Source: Xiphydria camelus (lineage: Eukaryota > Arthropoda > Insecta > Hymenoptera > Xiphydriidae). Taken from it: a stretch of 64,000 bases of DNA. The notes beneath the pieces are model-generated. The model was not told the origin of the DNA, searched no databases, and was given only the letters and a program-made list of their open reading frames with translations. Positions within the stretch are counted from its first letter, which is position 1, and the number at the start of each line of letters is the position of its first letter. The stretch is from the NCBI GenBank assembly GCA_963678675.1, contig OY783199.1:7509501-7573500 (forward strand), given 5' to 3'. Shown here piece after piece: positions 1 to 12,572 of this stretch. A program made the translations under genes and the position numbers.

Positions 1-659
1 TATAAATAAAACGATTATTATAATTTAATCTCTATACAAAATCACCTACTGATGTCAATTTTAGAATGTAATAAACAAACATTGCGATTTTTAGCCGATT
101 GCATGCAGTATAGACGAAAATTTTAACAGGTGTCAATCTTAAATAGAATATGGGGTAAGATTGACATTTGACTTTATTTTTTTTTAAATCATTGTTCAAA
201 AACGATAAGTAGTAAAATAAAATGCGTCTTATATCATATAAAGAGAGAGTCAGGCTTGCTTATCCATACATTATTAAATCTGATAACTTCAGTTTGCAAT
301 ATATTTTAGACCAGTAAGTAAAGTCGTGTCAACGTATGCCCCTTACATTTAAAACGGCTCTCTCTCTATACGGTTAAGTTCTCCTTACGGAAGTTCCCCT
401 CGTTATACTGTAACTGCTCGAGAAACGTCGCATCGCTGCGTGAGTGCAGTAGGTATTATACGGTTTAACGAGCTGAATATGCCGAGCTAAATTCTCCTCT
501 TCAAAGAAATTGCCGCTATGGCCTATGTTCGAGCTGCTACATGGTCCGTTAATCCTGGCTTTAACTTCCACTACGTGTCAACACTATCGGCATAAGTTAA
601 TCTTGGCTTGAAACCTACATCCGAAATTATTTAATCCGATGATCGTTAAACTGTTTCAG

Positions 660-801
660 TACCCATGGTGTTGGTGCAGGGAGTCGCGGGACAGAAAGCT
701 ATCCTGCCCTGTGACATTCAACCCCGAGACTCTAACGACGCTGTTTCCATGGTACTCTGGTTCAAGGAACCAGTCAGTGGGGAACCTTTGTACTTATATG
801 G
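660..801 (+). CDS. Exon of a Sidestep-family immunoglobulin cell-surface protein (partial gene)
   Basis: One internal exon, read in the frame of the ATG at 665. It encodes the first half of an Ig V-set domain: the B-strand motif LPCDI, an acidic linker, then VLWFK and GEPLY. The order LPCDI / VLW[YF]K / GEPLY is the signature of the first Ig domain of insect Sidestep proteins, membrane adhesion receptors that guide motor axons by binding Beaten-path proteins. An acceptor (CTGTTTCAG) ends at 659 and a strong donor (GTATGT) begins at 802, leaving phase 2. The frame stays open well past the donor, so the exon end rests on the splice site. An alternative acceptor ends at 679. The second half of the domain (the YRCRVDF region) was not found in the window, so the next exon is either far downstream or missed. 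The call is firm at family level; the exact paralogue is unknown. Confidence 0.72.
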
Positions 802-971
802 GTATGTTTACCACCTTCCTCATTTCTCATAATTAGATGTAGACTTAGATGAAGAAATGTTAATGAATATTTGATCAACTTGTCGAAACGACAGTTTTTT
901 TTATTACCGAGTAATGCAGTAGTTGGTCACATGGAGAGAAGAGTATATTAATCATTGTTTTACTAGATAAC

Positions 972-1120
972 AGATTTGACATTTTGGGGAAAGTATTGCG
1001 TCCATTGCTTTACCGTATGGCAACAATTGACATACGTTTAGTGAAACTCACTAGATGGATGTCAGCTGTTGTCATACAGTAAAACCATGAACGCAATACT
1101 TTCCCCAAAATGTCAAATCT
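972..1120. repeat. 149-bp hairpin MITE
   Basis: The outer 30 bases (972-1001) are exactly reverse-complementary to 1091-1120, and the arms continue inward with a few mismatches almost to the centre. This is a compact foldback with no coding capacity, lying in the putative intron downstream of the Ig exon. Confidence 0.8.
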
Positions 1121-1566
1121 AAATATTATCTAATGTAATAGTGATTAACATACCTACACTTTTCTCTCAGTGCTCGCTTTTGTTTTCTCCTTTAATAATA
1201 GTTAAATACATTTCACGTATGAACTAAAATTTTTTTAATTGCAAATTAATTAAAAATTAGAAAGTAATACTCTGTATTTTTTATTAACAAAATATACATT
1301 AGGTACATAGAAATGTTATTAAATAATTCAGCAATACTTCAAGCCACAATGGTGAGATCCACAAATACTCGTATTGTGTGTGCTGCTGTAATTAAACGTG
1401 TTGCAACCGAAATAAATCTTATAAATGCAGCAGCTAGCCGAATACCGACCGCAGCAAAAATACTTCGAGAATAATGCAATATAATTCTAGCTGCAATGGT
1501 GAGAGTCAAAAATATTGCTGCTACCCCTAAATACCTTTTACAGTATGGATCTAATTTGGCCGACTA

Positions 1567-1836
1567 CTACACGAAGAAAGAATTTTATTTGACATTACGA
1601 TGCTAGCATCTTTTGACCGGACTGTGTTCACAATATGAAACATTATCCATAACTTCTCTCAATAACTGCTACGAACATATTTTTTTCCTAGACGCTAGCA
1701 TCGTAAAATTACATGGTAGCATCTGAAATAAACACATGTCTGCAGCAGTTATTCAGACAGGTTAGGTAGAATGTTTCATATTGTCGGTATAAGATGCTGG
1801 CATCGTAATTTCAAACGGAATATTTTCTCCGTGTAG
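1567..1836. repeat. TIR element with CTACACGGAG-type ends
   Basis: Inverted termini begin CTACACGAAGAAAGAATTT on the left and, reversed, CTACACGGAGAAAATATTC on the right. They are followed by a matching block around GATGCTAGCATC / GATGCCAGCATC. About 270 bp, non-coding. Related tips (TACACGGAAAAA) bound the 20.2-21.4 kb element. Confidence 0.7.
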
Positions 1837-3106
1837 AGAGAGTGCATCTATTTCATACTTATATACGAATACACATATTGCCAACTTCAGCAGCTGTCGT
1901 ACCTACGTAACTCTCTTGCCAGGTACATGATAATGCGTAGAAGCTTACAACTATAGCATCAAGGTATTCTCGAAGCAAGAGCTTGACGCTCTCGAATCGA
2001 TCGAAAGATATAGCTCCCCGGGTAGCCGTGATTTCGTGGGTATCCATTACGGAGCCGTTCCCCAATGCGATCTCGCGCACTCGTAAAACGACGGCATTAT
2101 ATATCGGGGGTAGCGCACAACGGCGCGCGGTATACTCGCCCCGGCAGATGGAAGCGTTGCCATTACAGGTTGCATCATTGACGCGAGGGACATTACGATA
2201 TCGAATCTCTGAGATCTCGCGCGCACCCTGCTCCCCCGCCCCGGCGCCGTTTGCCACGCTTATTTACCGCGTTTATTCGGAAGATACGGGGGAAATCGAA
2301 ACGAACTCTCCTTCAGACCCGGCCAACCGGATTTTCCGGAGCTTTCTCCTATCGTTAATATTTATAACGGCTGTTGCGGAGATTTCTCCACTAACGGAAA
2401 GAGATCGTGAATGAAATCGATAAACGCGCAGCTTTTCTCCTTTGTTATTCAAATCGAAATCATGTTTGAGGGTGAGTACGTGCGCGAGAGCTTGCGTTGA
2501 TACCGCGATACACCCCCGCCGATAAAGCATTCCAGTCGAACGCCTTCACTTAATTCCCTCCGCGAGCGATCGCCGCTTTCGCTCCCCCCCCCCCCTCGGG
2601 ACTCTCTTCCATCTCGTATCGAGCTTTCGAGAGAGAGCCGCGCGTACGCGGAAAGTTCTTTTCGCGCGTTGATGTCGTACATCGAGGGGAAGTTTCACAA
2701 ATTTAACGATGTGGCGGAGTGTTGTGGTGTTGAGCGAAATAAAAGGGAAGAGGCAACCATAAAGTTTGCGGGGAGAGTTGAAGCGTAATCCCTGTTCGAT
2801 AAGTTGTAATAATACGTAGTTATAGAACACAACAGATCAGAAACTAGTTTAACAGCTGATAATAGCTGCATCAAACTTTTGACTAATCTTAATAATGTTC
2901 CGAATATTGCAAATACTGCTTGTTACAATAAATATCGAATTTTTCTGTGATCACAATTGTGTCTAAAATTAATGTTTCCTTTTTATAATTAATTTTTCAG
3001 TTATTTAACCTTCGATAAGATATGAGAAGCTCTTTTTTCAAAATGTAACTCGTTTATTTTTGTTTCAAAGTCGATTAATACATTTAGATAACGTTACTGG
3101 TTTAAT
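1837..3106. other. CpG-rich unassigned stretch, then AT-rich DNA
   Basis: The part from 1900 to 2770 is rich in CG dinucleotides and carries overlapping open frames on both strands, the longest about 143 codons. None shows a recognisable domain, signal peptide or splice pattern, and frames on both strands at once suggest compositional openness. The rest is AT-rich with nothing recognisable. Confidence 0.4.
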
Positions 3107-3694
3107 GATGTATCATCTATACCTTGAAATCCTAACAGAAATTTATGAGATTTGCACAGATACTGCATACGATTAAGATAAAGCTTATATGCAAAATGTG
3201 AAGTCAATTGTCTATCTCGTTAAAAAGTTATGGACTAATGAATTTTACTAATTTTATGCAGAATCTTATAGAGAGATGTATATTGGGCAGTGAAATATAT
3301 CGAAATGAATAAGAAAAATTCTTTAAATTTTTCTGATTTACGAAGCGAGAATAAGAGTTAATGACCAATCAAGATTAAAAAAAAATAAATACAATATTTC
3401 GTCATCATTAATCCCTAACTCCCCTTTATAAATTGGATAAACTTTAAGAATTTTTCTTCGTAGGTAATAAGTAAATAAAGAAATATCATTTTATTTCACT
3501 GTCCCATATCCGTCGATTTAACGTTCTTCCACGAGAGCCCGTATATATAGTCAGTAAAATTTCATTACTTCAGAATTATTTAACGAGATAAATAAATGAC
3601 TTCATATGTTGGAGGTGAACTTGTTTTTATCAGATAAATTATCTGTGAAATTTTCATAAATTTGTCTTAAGATTTCAATACGTGTGTGATACAT
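3107..3694. repeat. Foldback element, family FB1 copy 1
   Basis: The left arm (from GATGTATCATCTATACC) is reverse-complementary to the right arm ending near 3694, with a centre near 3400 where AT-rich sequence separates them. Conserved blocks include ATCCTAACAGAAATTTATGA and the stretch around GCAGTGAAATATATCGA. A second copy with the same arms but a much longer centre lies at 8541-10450. Confidence 0.75.
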
Positions 3695-4389
3695 TTTTTA
3701 ATTGTGACGAATATTTCAGCAAACTTTGACCCAAATCGTGACACATATTCTTTAATATTCAGGTCTGAAATAGGAGTCTTTCAGTTCAATCACACATCCA
3801 AAAACATTATTTTTCCTTGAAAGATACATTTTATATTACATGTCTTTCATTCAATTACTAAACACTTGTTTTCAATGTTTAATTGCTTTTGTTTATGTTT
3901 TATCTAAATTTCATTTTGTCTTGCTGCATTGTCAATAATTCAATAAATAAAAATGCTTCGATTTCTTCAAATACAACCCTTGTCATTTCCTTTCCTTAAA
4001 CGACGTTTATGTATTAAATTATACATTTTTCGGAACAAAGTACCTATTGTATTTCTTTATATTTAAAATTATATACTTTTAATTTGTAGAAATGAATGGT
4101 TGCTTCGCAATGATATCTTTTCAATACTCTCAGAATAAATTATAACGAATATTACGATGTGCTTTGAAATAAACGTCTTCAACAATAAATTCATACGTAT
4201 AAAAATACATATAAATGTTAGCGATGTTTAAAGATTTCATAAAATTCAATCCAAACTAATTACCTCGTGGGCGTTTGGCTGACAATAAGAGCAAACACGT
4301 GTAACACACGCGCTCTCCTCTATATCCGCGCGCGTAAAATATAGGTCACGCACGTACTTCCGCCTCGCCTTTCTTTTTTCCACGTACTA

Positions 4390-5757
4390 GTCCAGGACAT
4401 TTAGTAATCGTCTTCTAGAAATCGAGCTCACCGAAATTTTTTTGTTTAACTGCTTATTATGGTACCAATATATGCCTGAAAGTTACGCCACCGACGCACT
4501 GGAGATTCATGACATATAAGAGGTCAAAGGTCGCGGATTTTGTTATCTCGCTTCCTATCGCTCCAACGTGAAAGATACCTATTACAAAAGTTGAAGATCT
4601 CAATTTTTAATACCTAAAAAAAATATTTGACGTAAATACGCCTAACCGTTCTCGAGATATGTAGCTGAATATGTGGAAAAATTAAAAAATAGCTAAATTC
4701 GGGTATGCAACGTGTATCGCCGCATTCTTCTCTCTTCCTACTACTCCAACGGCAATTACACCTATATAATTATGTTTTTATGAATAGACGCCCTTTCTAA
4801 AAAGTCTAGTTTGGTTTTCGTACGCCTACCTGTTCTCGAGATATGAGACACGAAAGATAAGTTTTGGTCAAAAAATACTACATCTGGTTTAACGCTATTA
4901 TCTCGTTCTCTATGACTCACACAAAAATGAAACAAGTTATTCCTTTTAGATCATGAAATTATCTAACTAAATGGCCCCATACACTTTTCAGATACACCTT
5001 ACCGCTTTCGAGATACGATGCTGCGAAGTTTGTGGAAGCATTCATTTCCACATCACCTTTGAGGTAGAATGCGAAGCGCGTTTTTTTTATATGGGTTCCC
5101 TAGTAGGTTTTTTCCCCTTTTCCCGTCTTACTCGTGCTGTTAGATCATGAAATTATCTAACTAAATGGCCCCATACACTTTTCAGATACACCTTACCGTT
5201 TTTTAGATACGATGCTGCGAAATTTGTGGAAGCATTCATTTCCACATCACCTTTGAGGTAGAATGCGCGGCGCGTTTTTTTTACATGGTTTCCCTAGTAG
5301 GTTTTTTTCCCTTTTCCCGTCTTACTCGGCCTATAACTCGGTTGAGACTGAATATAGTCAAATAAAAACCCGTAATTATTCTTGAAACAATTGAGTAACG
5401 GTCGGCAAGACCGTTCCGGGAAATAGGGACCTGAGAATTTGGCTATTTTTGCATTTTTCCACATATTTAGCTACATATCTCGAGAACGGTTAGGCGTTTT
5501 TACGTCAAATAATTGTTTTAGGTATTAAAAATTGAGATCTTCAACTTTTGTAATAGGTATTTTTCACGTCGGAGCGATAGGAAGCGAGATAACAAAATCC
5601 GCGACCTTTGACCTCTTATATGTCACGAAGCTCCAGTGCGTCGGCGGCGTAACTTTCAGGCATATATTGGTACATCATAATGAGCAGTTTAAAAAAAAAA
5701 TTGCAGTGAGCTCGATTTTTAGAAGATTGCATGATTTTCAAGCTAAATGTCCTGGAC
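4390..5757. mobile_element. 1.37-kb long-inverted-repeat element with GTCCAGGACATTTAG ends
   Basis: Arms of about 300 bp (4390-4700 and 5445-5757) are inverted copies. They start GTCCAGGACATTTAG and include AGGTCAAAGGTCGCGGATTT and CCGTTCTCGAGATATG. TA flanks both ends (ctagTCC, ggacTAca), consistent with a TA target duplication. The centre contains a 194-bp direct duplication. The open frame at 5532-5798 is the right arm itself and is not a gene. Confidence 0.75.
4945..5332 (+). repeat. Two-copy 194-bp tandem duplication
   Basis: The block starting TAGATCATGAAATTATCTAA recurs 194 bp downstream. The copies share long exact stretches (through CATTTCCACATCACCTTTGA and a CCTTTTCCCGTCTTACTCG end) and differ at scattered sites. 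It sits in the core of the foldback at 4390-5757. Confidence 0.85.
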
Positions 5758-5759
5758 TA

Positions 5760-8540
5760 CACAGACGAGACAAAAGTGCGAGAGCCGCCGCGCGGTGAGG
5801 TTTCGCGACCGAGATCCCCCTTTTTAAATGAGACAATGAAGGACGAAAATTCGTGGCGGGGTGAATAAAGGGGGCGGGTGCGGCCACGTGATGAAACTAA
5901 TTAATATCCTCTTCACGAGGGGACCGCGGAGGAATGGTATAGGTATCTCCCGTTCGGGCGTCGACTTTTGCGTTGACAAGCTCGGTTTTTAAAATGACCC
6001 TTCGGTTTAACGCTGTTCGTGACGTTTTGCCGATACGAATTGCTCGCATGCGAGGACGCGTTACACGTACTCGTCCATTAAGTCCGTATGTACATTTATA
6101 CCCGCGCCATAATGTACAACTGTATATTTCAAAATCCGATCGTTCGAGAGCACTAGTGTGTAACGAATCATACTAGTCACCGCGGGACAAAACTCGACGG
6201 GGTATTAAAATCGGTAGAACGATGGATTGGATCGCGGATGTCGGTCCAGGCAGCAAATAATAAGCTGTCGAGAACACAAATCTCAATTTATCCTTCAGCT
6301 TTATTAATCGACTGTTCCGAAATCAATTTCAATCTGTCGGTATCGACCGTCGACGTCGACGTTTTCTGAGGAATATCCGTTGCGCGTCTCGTAATCAAGA
6401 TCGACGTTGACTGTCGATTCCGATTGCGTGTCCGACGTTCCCCGGCGATTTCGATCGACACCTTCGCGACGAACGCCGTAAAATGTCGAAAAGTCAGTAT
6501 CGTTTGCAGGTTTTCGTGATTTTTGTGTCGTCAATTTCCTCAGAAATGTTGAATGCGTGTGATATCCTATCCTCAGACAATAGAAAGCGAGATCGTGTTC
6601 TAATTAATCCTGACGAGCGGGAAAATAAGCCGAGTGGTTTCAGCATCCGTCAGGAATGAAAACTCCCGGCGGTGAAGGTATCTCGCATTCGAACTCTAGC
6701 CATGTGCGGCTCTACGCGTTCCCTACTCCATCTCCATCACTCGAACGTTTTTGTCTCTGACTATTACCTAGCCAACTGATCGTCTCCCATTCTTTAGACC
6801 ACTGAAAAATCGATTCAAATATCTATAGCTATCCACACTATATCCCATCCAGACATATGATGTAAATTTTGCAGCAACTTTACGAAAACCTATTATAGAT
6901 CACGGCGTGCAGCAACTGTGTGCGTTTTATGAGTCCTCCCTTGGCACTGTTATTTATGTAATTGAGTGATGAAAGTGTTGTTTCGAAAATAATAAATAAA
7001 TTTTAGACATTACTGTGATTCAGCAAGTTAAATTTTGCGTAAATTTGCTTACAACGTCAAGTTGAAATCGTGCCATGATCTAAATTGCAAATCTAAATGT
7101 GATGGTTTGATGTATCATTTACAATGTACACTTGTAACAAACGATTTCGATTAATTTGACGTAAAAATTACAGTAAGAAAATTAAAAGCAGCTTCAACTT
7201 GACACGTGCCATGAATTAGGAATGTCTAGCTGGGACACTACCAAAGGGCTGTTCACATTTTACGTCACTCCTTCAGGGGGAGGAGGGGGTCATGAAAGTG
7301 TGACAAGATGTGATATGGGGGAGGGGAGAGGGGAGCTTGTATTTATGGTATCACCAATTTTAGATAAAATGATATAATATTGCTAAAAAAATTATACTTT
7401 TCGTGCGAAACATTCTTTTATAAACTGCAGTAATTAATTATTTCTCAAGGTTCTGATATTCTAGTCGCTACAAAGCTATTTTTAAATAAATACAGATTAA
7501 CAAATTAGTATATTACTAATATTTAATATCTCGTTTTACGTTCCCTTACGATCACAGGAAAATGGAAGTAGATCAGGTAGAATAATTCAAGCAAATGCGA
7601 AACATTAGACACTTTTTTTAATTATAGATGATTACATACCTACATATTCTCGTGACGTTACAGAAGGGAAGTAGGGAGTTTTAATTTGCGACACACTATG
7701 ACAAAGGGGGAAGGGGGTGTCGAAAAAGGCCAACGTATTGCACGTAGAAATTCTCCTCTCTACTCGCTTACGAGTACTATACGATTATAACAATTCGCGT
7801 TCTACGCTATTCCACCTTCCTAAGTAATTCTACACTGGAGGACCTTCCACCAATTAAGCATCAAACGCATGGCCCGTAGAGACGAGCCACTTATACATCA
7901 GGGAAGAGATCGCTCGCATCGATGCATGTACATGTATAACATATATTGTACATCCGACTGTGAAGGTGGGCGAGTTCGGGTGCATCGGTGCCTCTAGAGA
8001 GATATGCTGCCCGCGGTGCATCAGTCGGTACAGGGGAGCGAGGTACACATGTACATCAATATAGGTATATACTTTGGCCGTCTGCTATGCAGCTTCCGCT
8101 ACTGGCTCTCGCCGCGGCTCCTGCGACCCGGCTCTCCTCTACTCGGCGTAGCGCGCGCCCCCAGCCTTTCTGCCGCAAAGTAGGTACTTCTCATTCCGCG
8201 GCAATGCGAAACACTGACGCTAACGCGAACGTGGCGCGTCCCTGTTAACGCGGAAACTATTTCCCGTCGATCAACAGAATTGTCCTTGTTGCGCCCCACT
8301 GTAAGCGCGACGTACACCCGTGCCTACAATACGTATTTGCTCGTAAATTATCGCCATTGTCCCGTAGACCGCGTTATTCGGCGCGGGAAGCTACGCGGGG
8401 GAATCGAACTTTTGTCGGGGACCGTCGTTACAAGGCCGTTCAAGGTGGCACGTGGTTATATGGGCTACGTGCATGGGGAGGAAGCGTGTAGTAGAGTGAC
8501 GGACTGCGAGTGTCGTGTGGTGGAAAATATGAGCATTAAA
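5760..8540. other. Unassigned, partly CpG-rich DNA
   Basis: CpG-rich unique sequence (5760-6700 and 7850-8530) flanks an AT-rich middle. About 7015-7225 matches 18890-19045 (shared CATGATCTAAAT, the TGTATCATTTACA block and GCAGCTT.AACTTGACAC), so this part is a dispersed repeat. Open frames of 64-92 codons have no recognisable domain. Confidence 0.4.
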
Positions 8541-10450
8541 GATGTATATAGGTACTGAAATCCTAATAGAAATTTATGAAATTTGCACTAATACAGATAC
8601 GATTGAAATAAGTTCATCTGCAAATTTTAAAATTAGTCGTCTATTTCGTTAAGAAGTTATGCACTAAGCTTATGGGGAGACGGATACTGGACAGTGAAAT
8701 AGATCGAAATAATGAACAGAATTCTTGCAATTTCTCTGATTTAAGAATGGGTTAATGACTGTGCAGTTATATAAAAAAATTAATGAAATTTTGCACGGTC
8801 ATTAAGGAGTTTGGGGAGGGATTGTAATCGGGGGTTAGGTGCAGGGGAAATCTATGTTCTGCAAGTTGTCAATCCCTGAAACTGAAAAACTTGAAAAATA
8901 TTATTTACAAAAAATAATAAGTACGAATGGAAAAACTGTTTTTCACGTCTATTTCACTTTCAATTAATTTTTTTTATTATTTAGAAAATGTATTATTATG
9001 TAAAAATGTTTTCTCTCATTTATGAAAAAATATCGAAAATCCGTCGGAAAACGCAATGATGTGTGGCAGAGATCATTTTCAATGCAGTAGTTGGCTACAT
9101 TGAGCACTAGATTTTAATGCTTATGATGTGTGTTTTATAACCTGTCTTAACCTCGATTTTTGAGAAAGAATTTATGCGTGGAAAGTGATTAGAGTGGAAA
9201 AGAAGGATTGTAAGTGCGTGAGGGAAAGGGGGAAGTGTCTAGGGTGAATAGAACGTATAAATTAGGATAGCTCTACGGCGGTATATAGACAACAGTTCGA
9301 ACAGGAAAACAACGGCAGTTTCGAGGCTAGAATTGTGAGGTTACACGATGTTGAAAACAGTGAATCAAGTAGAAGTAAGAGCGGGAACCGCGGCGGATGG
9401 CGGTGAAGCGGTGCCGCGGAGAAGCGCGGGTTGCTCTTGCGAAAACCGCTGCGGATGGTTGGTCACTATGAAAGTGTCCGCGCGGTCTCCGCGTTCGCCG
9501 CGTCCGATGCCGGCGTCCGCTCATCCGCACGGTTACGCGGATGCCAGTGCGTTGTCTGCCATAGGGGTATATTCCTATAATAAATTAATATCCGCGCGAC
9601 CGCCATCCATCGCGTTCGCGGCTTGTGCGTTCTGCTACTAAAAGAAAAAAACGTTGGAAAGGTAAATAGCGTTTGCAACGTTGCCACATTTCTCAAGAAA
9701 TTCGTTTTCTCTACACATGACAATGTCCCTATTACTTTATTGAATTTCTCGACAACGAAACACACACAGGAAGAATTTAAAAATAATACCAAATTAAAGT
9801 TGATTAATTATTCTATAACGTTTAATTTTTTTTAGAAATTTACCATTATTCCTTTTCAAAATATCGAATTTTTTTCATCGACCCTGCATTGCAGAATTGT
9901 AAGTACTGTCATTACTTTAACAATAATTAATCAAAATTTGATGAAATAATACATTTTAATATATTTTAAATAAGTGTTGAATAACTTTAGCATTGGTAAA
10001 ATATTTTATGTAGCATGAAGTTCAGATGAGGTTAGAAAAGAAATGAAATTATTTATTTTTTTATTCGAAAACAGTACACTTGAAAAATCTGAAAAAATTA
10101 CAGTCATTAGAATAATTCCATAATTATTTGATAATTTTTTCAGATTTTTCCCATCATTTTGACTTTACTCCCCAAACTCCTTAACCCCAAAATAGGACAA
10201 TTTCAAGAATTTTTCTTTGTATTAACTAAATAAGGAAATATTGTTTTATTTCATCGTTCAATATCCATCGATTTAACATTTTTCCATGAGAGCCTGTGTA
10301 AAGTTAATAAAATATCGTTATACTACACAACTTTTTGATAAGATAGATAATCGACTTCAGATCTTGCAGGTAGACTTATATTAATCATGTACATTATCTA
10401 TGCAAATTTCATAAATTCCTGTTAAGATTTCAATATGTAGATGATATATT
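8541..10450. repeat. Foldback element, family FB1 copy 2, with a 1.3-kb non-homologous centre
   Basis: The left arm (8541-8830) and right arm (10175-10450) match the arms of the 3107-3694 element; inner ends are marked by AAGGAGTTTGGGGAGGG and its inverse CCCCAAACTCCTTAACC. Unlike copy 1, the centre holds about 1.3 kb of other DNA, including a CpG-rich block at 9270-9640 open for 97 codons on + with no recognisable domain. The centre is either captured host DNA or the original core that copy 1 lost. Confidence 0.65.
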
Positions 10451-10676
10451 CTTATTAACTCTACAGGATGTGCGCGAGGTGAAAAATTACAGCAGGCTTT
10501 TTATTTCGGTTGCTCCTCATAAATAGTGTTACAAAATAAGTATCGCTCTTAAATATGTACTCAAATCTTCAGCTCGATATATCAACGGTTCCCATATAAA
10601 AATTTATTCCACAAATTTGAAACTCCTTAAACTCTAATACAAATGTTTATTACGGTATTTAAAAATAATAACTATA

Positions 10677-10872
10677 AGGGCCGGTTTTATCAACAGGTAT
10701 AAACGCGGTATAGCGCTACACTGAGAATAACCATAAGGCTTAGGGCCGGTTTTACCAACACGGTATAAACGCGGTATAGCGCTATACCTGTTGCTAAAAC
10801 CAGCCCTTATTGCTAGTTATTCTCAGTATAGCGCTATACCGCATTTATACCGTGTTGGTAAAACCGGCCCTA
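10677..10872. repeat. Palindromic MITE (TAGGGCCGGTTTTACCAACA ends) next to a partial sister copy
   Basis: The arms 10741-10787 and 10826-10872 are 47-bp inverted copies with one mismatch, containing CGGTATAAACGCGGTATAGCG. A third, diverged arm (10677-10740) pairs with the central segment 10788-10825. This suggests one hairpin inserted into another of the same family. Confidence 0.8.
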
Positions 10873-11236
10873 AATAAATTAAATAAACTTTTTATAATGA
10901 GCTTACATTACATTACGTAACGGTACGTTACTTACGTTACTTTTAGAAAAAAAAACTAATTATTTCAGTTCCACAACGTTTGTCAGATAATAACTCGAGA
11001 ATATTCACGTAAGGATACCTATATAGTAATACATTTTGAGTCTACGTAATCCAGAATTTAAAACCATAAGTTAAATTTAGGCTAGCCCGTCAATAATCGA
11101 AGCCACTTCAAACACGATTATCTCGTTATCTACAAACTGTTGGTTCAGTTGTGTAGAATACTTATTTGATGAGCGTATTTCGATCTACAAAATGTTTTGT
11201 ATCAATGTGATAATACTCAGATAGCATAAAGGCGTA

Positions 11237-11775
11237 CCCGTGTGGAAATTTTTTCCGGGCGTTAGCTAGGGCCAAGGTAATTTCCCCTTTTCAGAAAAGG
11301 GCCCGTATAAGCCGTCCTTTTACTTGGGCCAATACAGGTTGCCCTGATTTAACCCTGTGTAGAAATTCTTTTCGGATTCTAATAAAAGCCTGATCATTTG
11401 GCTTCGTTTATAATAAGGCCCCGATGAGGAAAAATGAGATTCCTAAGAGGCACATGGAAAAAAAATTAGGTTGCATTCGAACCTCGGGCCGAAAAAATTA
11501 TCGCGGATGTCCAGTTAACATCTATCTTAGCCCTGTATGGGTATTATAAGGGACAGCTCAATAAAATTATGGTGGACGCCTCGAGAAAGCCCGTATGGGC
11601 TTCATATGGGCATTAACGTGGTTATCCTGAATAATATTATCGTGGATGCCAAAATGAAGCCCGTACAGGTCCTATATGAGCATTAACGAGGACATCATTG
11701 TAGTGGACGCCCGGTTAACGCCTGTGTACGGAGCCTTTATTTTCTGCAGACCGTCCTGATAATTTTCCACATGGC
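11237..11775. mobile_element. TIR element, CCCGTGTGGAAAT superfamily, with degenerate internal tandem repeat
   Basis: Left end CCCGTGTGGAAATTTTTTCC; right end, reversed, GCCATGTGGAAAATTATCAG. TA flanks both ends. From about 11498 it contains four diverged units of 60-70 bp, each starting like ATTATCGTGGATGCC and carrying an AGCCCGTATGGGC-like palindrome. No coding frame. The ends match those of the elements at 25778-27431 and 28478-34007, and a related left end starts near 63930. Confidence 0.65.
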
Positions 11776-12321
11776 TATATGTAAGTCATGTTTCTGACGT
11801 CTTAGACCATTTAAAGATAACGTGTTATGTTCACTACAATGACGTTTTTAAGACATTTCACCAATAGTCTCTCGAAAACATCTTTTAAAAAATGACTTTG
11901 AGACGTCATTCTGACATTTGTACTACCTTTTGGTACATATTTCAATTGAATATTACTGTGAGTGGAAAAGCCTTTATGTAATTTCTGTAATATCCAAATT
12001 TAAGTATTCCCTCTCTCCTGTTATGAACTATTATACCTTTAAAATGTTCATATAAGAATTATAGAACTACCATATTATATTACAAATATTTTTTTTAAAT
12101 TCAATATCAGCAGAATCAATGTGAGGCAAAATTTTATCCCACACGAGCACTAACGTAATTTTTACTAGCGCGCATCCTCCACAGGCTTAAATTTGAGTTC
12201 TATTGTATTTACCAATCGTACACTAATAGTATTTGCTACAAACAAACCGCTTGTGTTCGTTTACAAAAATATCCATAGCGCGATGGTCGATATTTCCAAT
12301 GAAAAGCGAGGCAGATCCGTC
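11776..12321. other. AT-rich, nothing recognised
   Basis: No convincing coding frame, repeat copy or regulatory site was seen here. Confidence 0.35.
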
Positions 12322-12572
12322 TACCGTATGTCTGACAACAAGCGCAACAGGAGCTGTGACCTGAAAATTTGACTTCGGCAGTGTTTGGAGGATGCTCGAG
12401 TCACTCATAAACGCTGCTCGCACAGCGTAAGGGCGAAAAGTGTCAAAATGTCTGATTTCTCGATAGCTGTCAATTATTTCTTATTTGTGAGTGACTTGAG
12501 CACCCTCCAAACACTGCCGAAGTCAAATTTTAGGTTACAGCTCCTGTTGCGCTTGCCGTCAGACATACGGTA
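12322..12572. repeat. Foldback MITE, family FB2 copy 1
   Basis: Ends TACCGTATGTCTGAC / GTCAGACATACGGTA are followed inward by the inverted block TTTGACTTCGGCAGTGTTTGG. The core TTGACTTCGGCAGT and the tip order match the larger foldback at 51745-52561, so both belong to one family. Open frames across it are the arms. Confidence 0.8.

Noticed and set aside
1859..2414. Overlapping frames of 132 and 143 codons on opposite strands
   Set aside because: Both strands are open in CpG-rich DNA, with Arg/Ser-rich translations and no domain or splice signals.
5532..5798. 88-codon + frame
   Set aside because: Formed by the right arm of the 4390-5757 inverted repeat.
7235..7745. Possible TIR element (TTTTACGTCACTCC against GTGACGTTACAG)
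   Set aside because: The match is short and does not extend; ends could not be defined.
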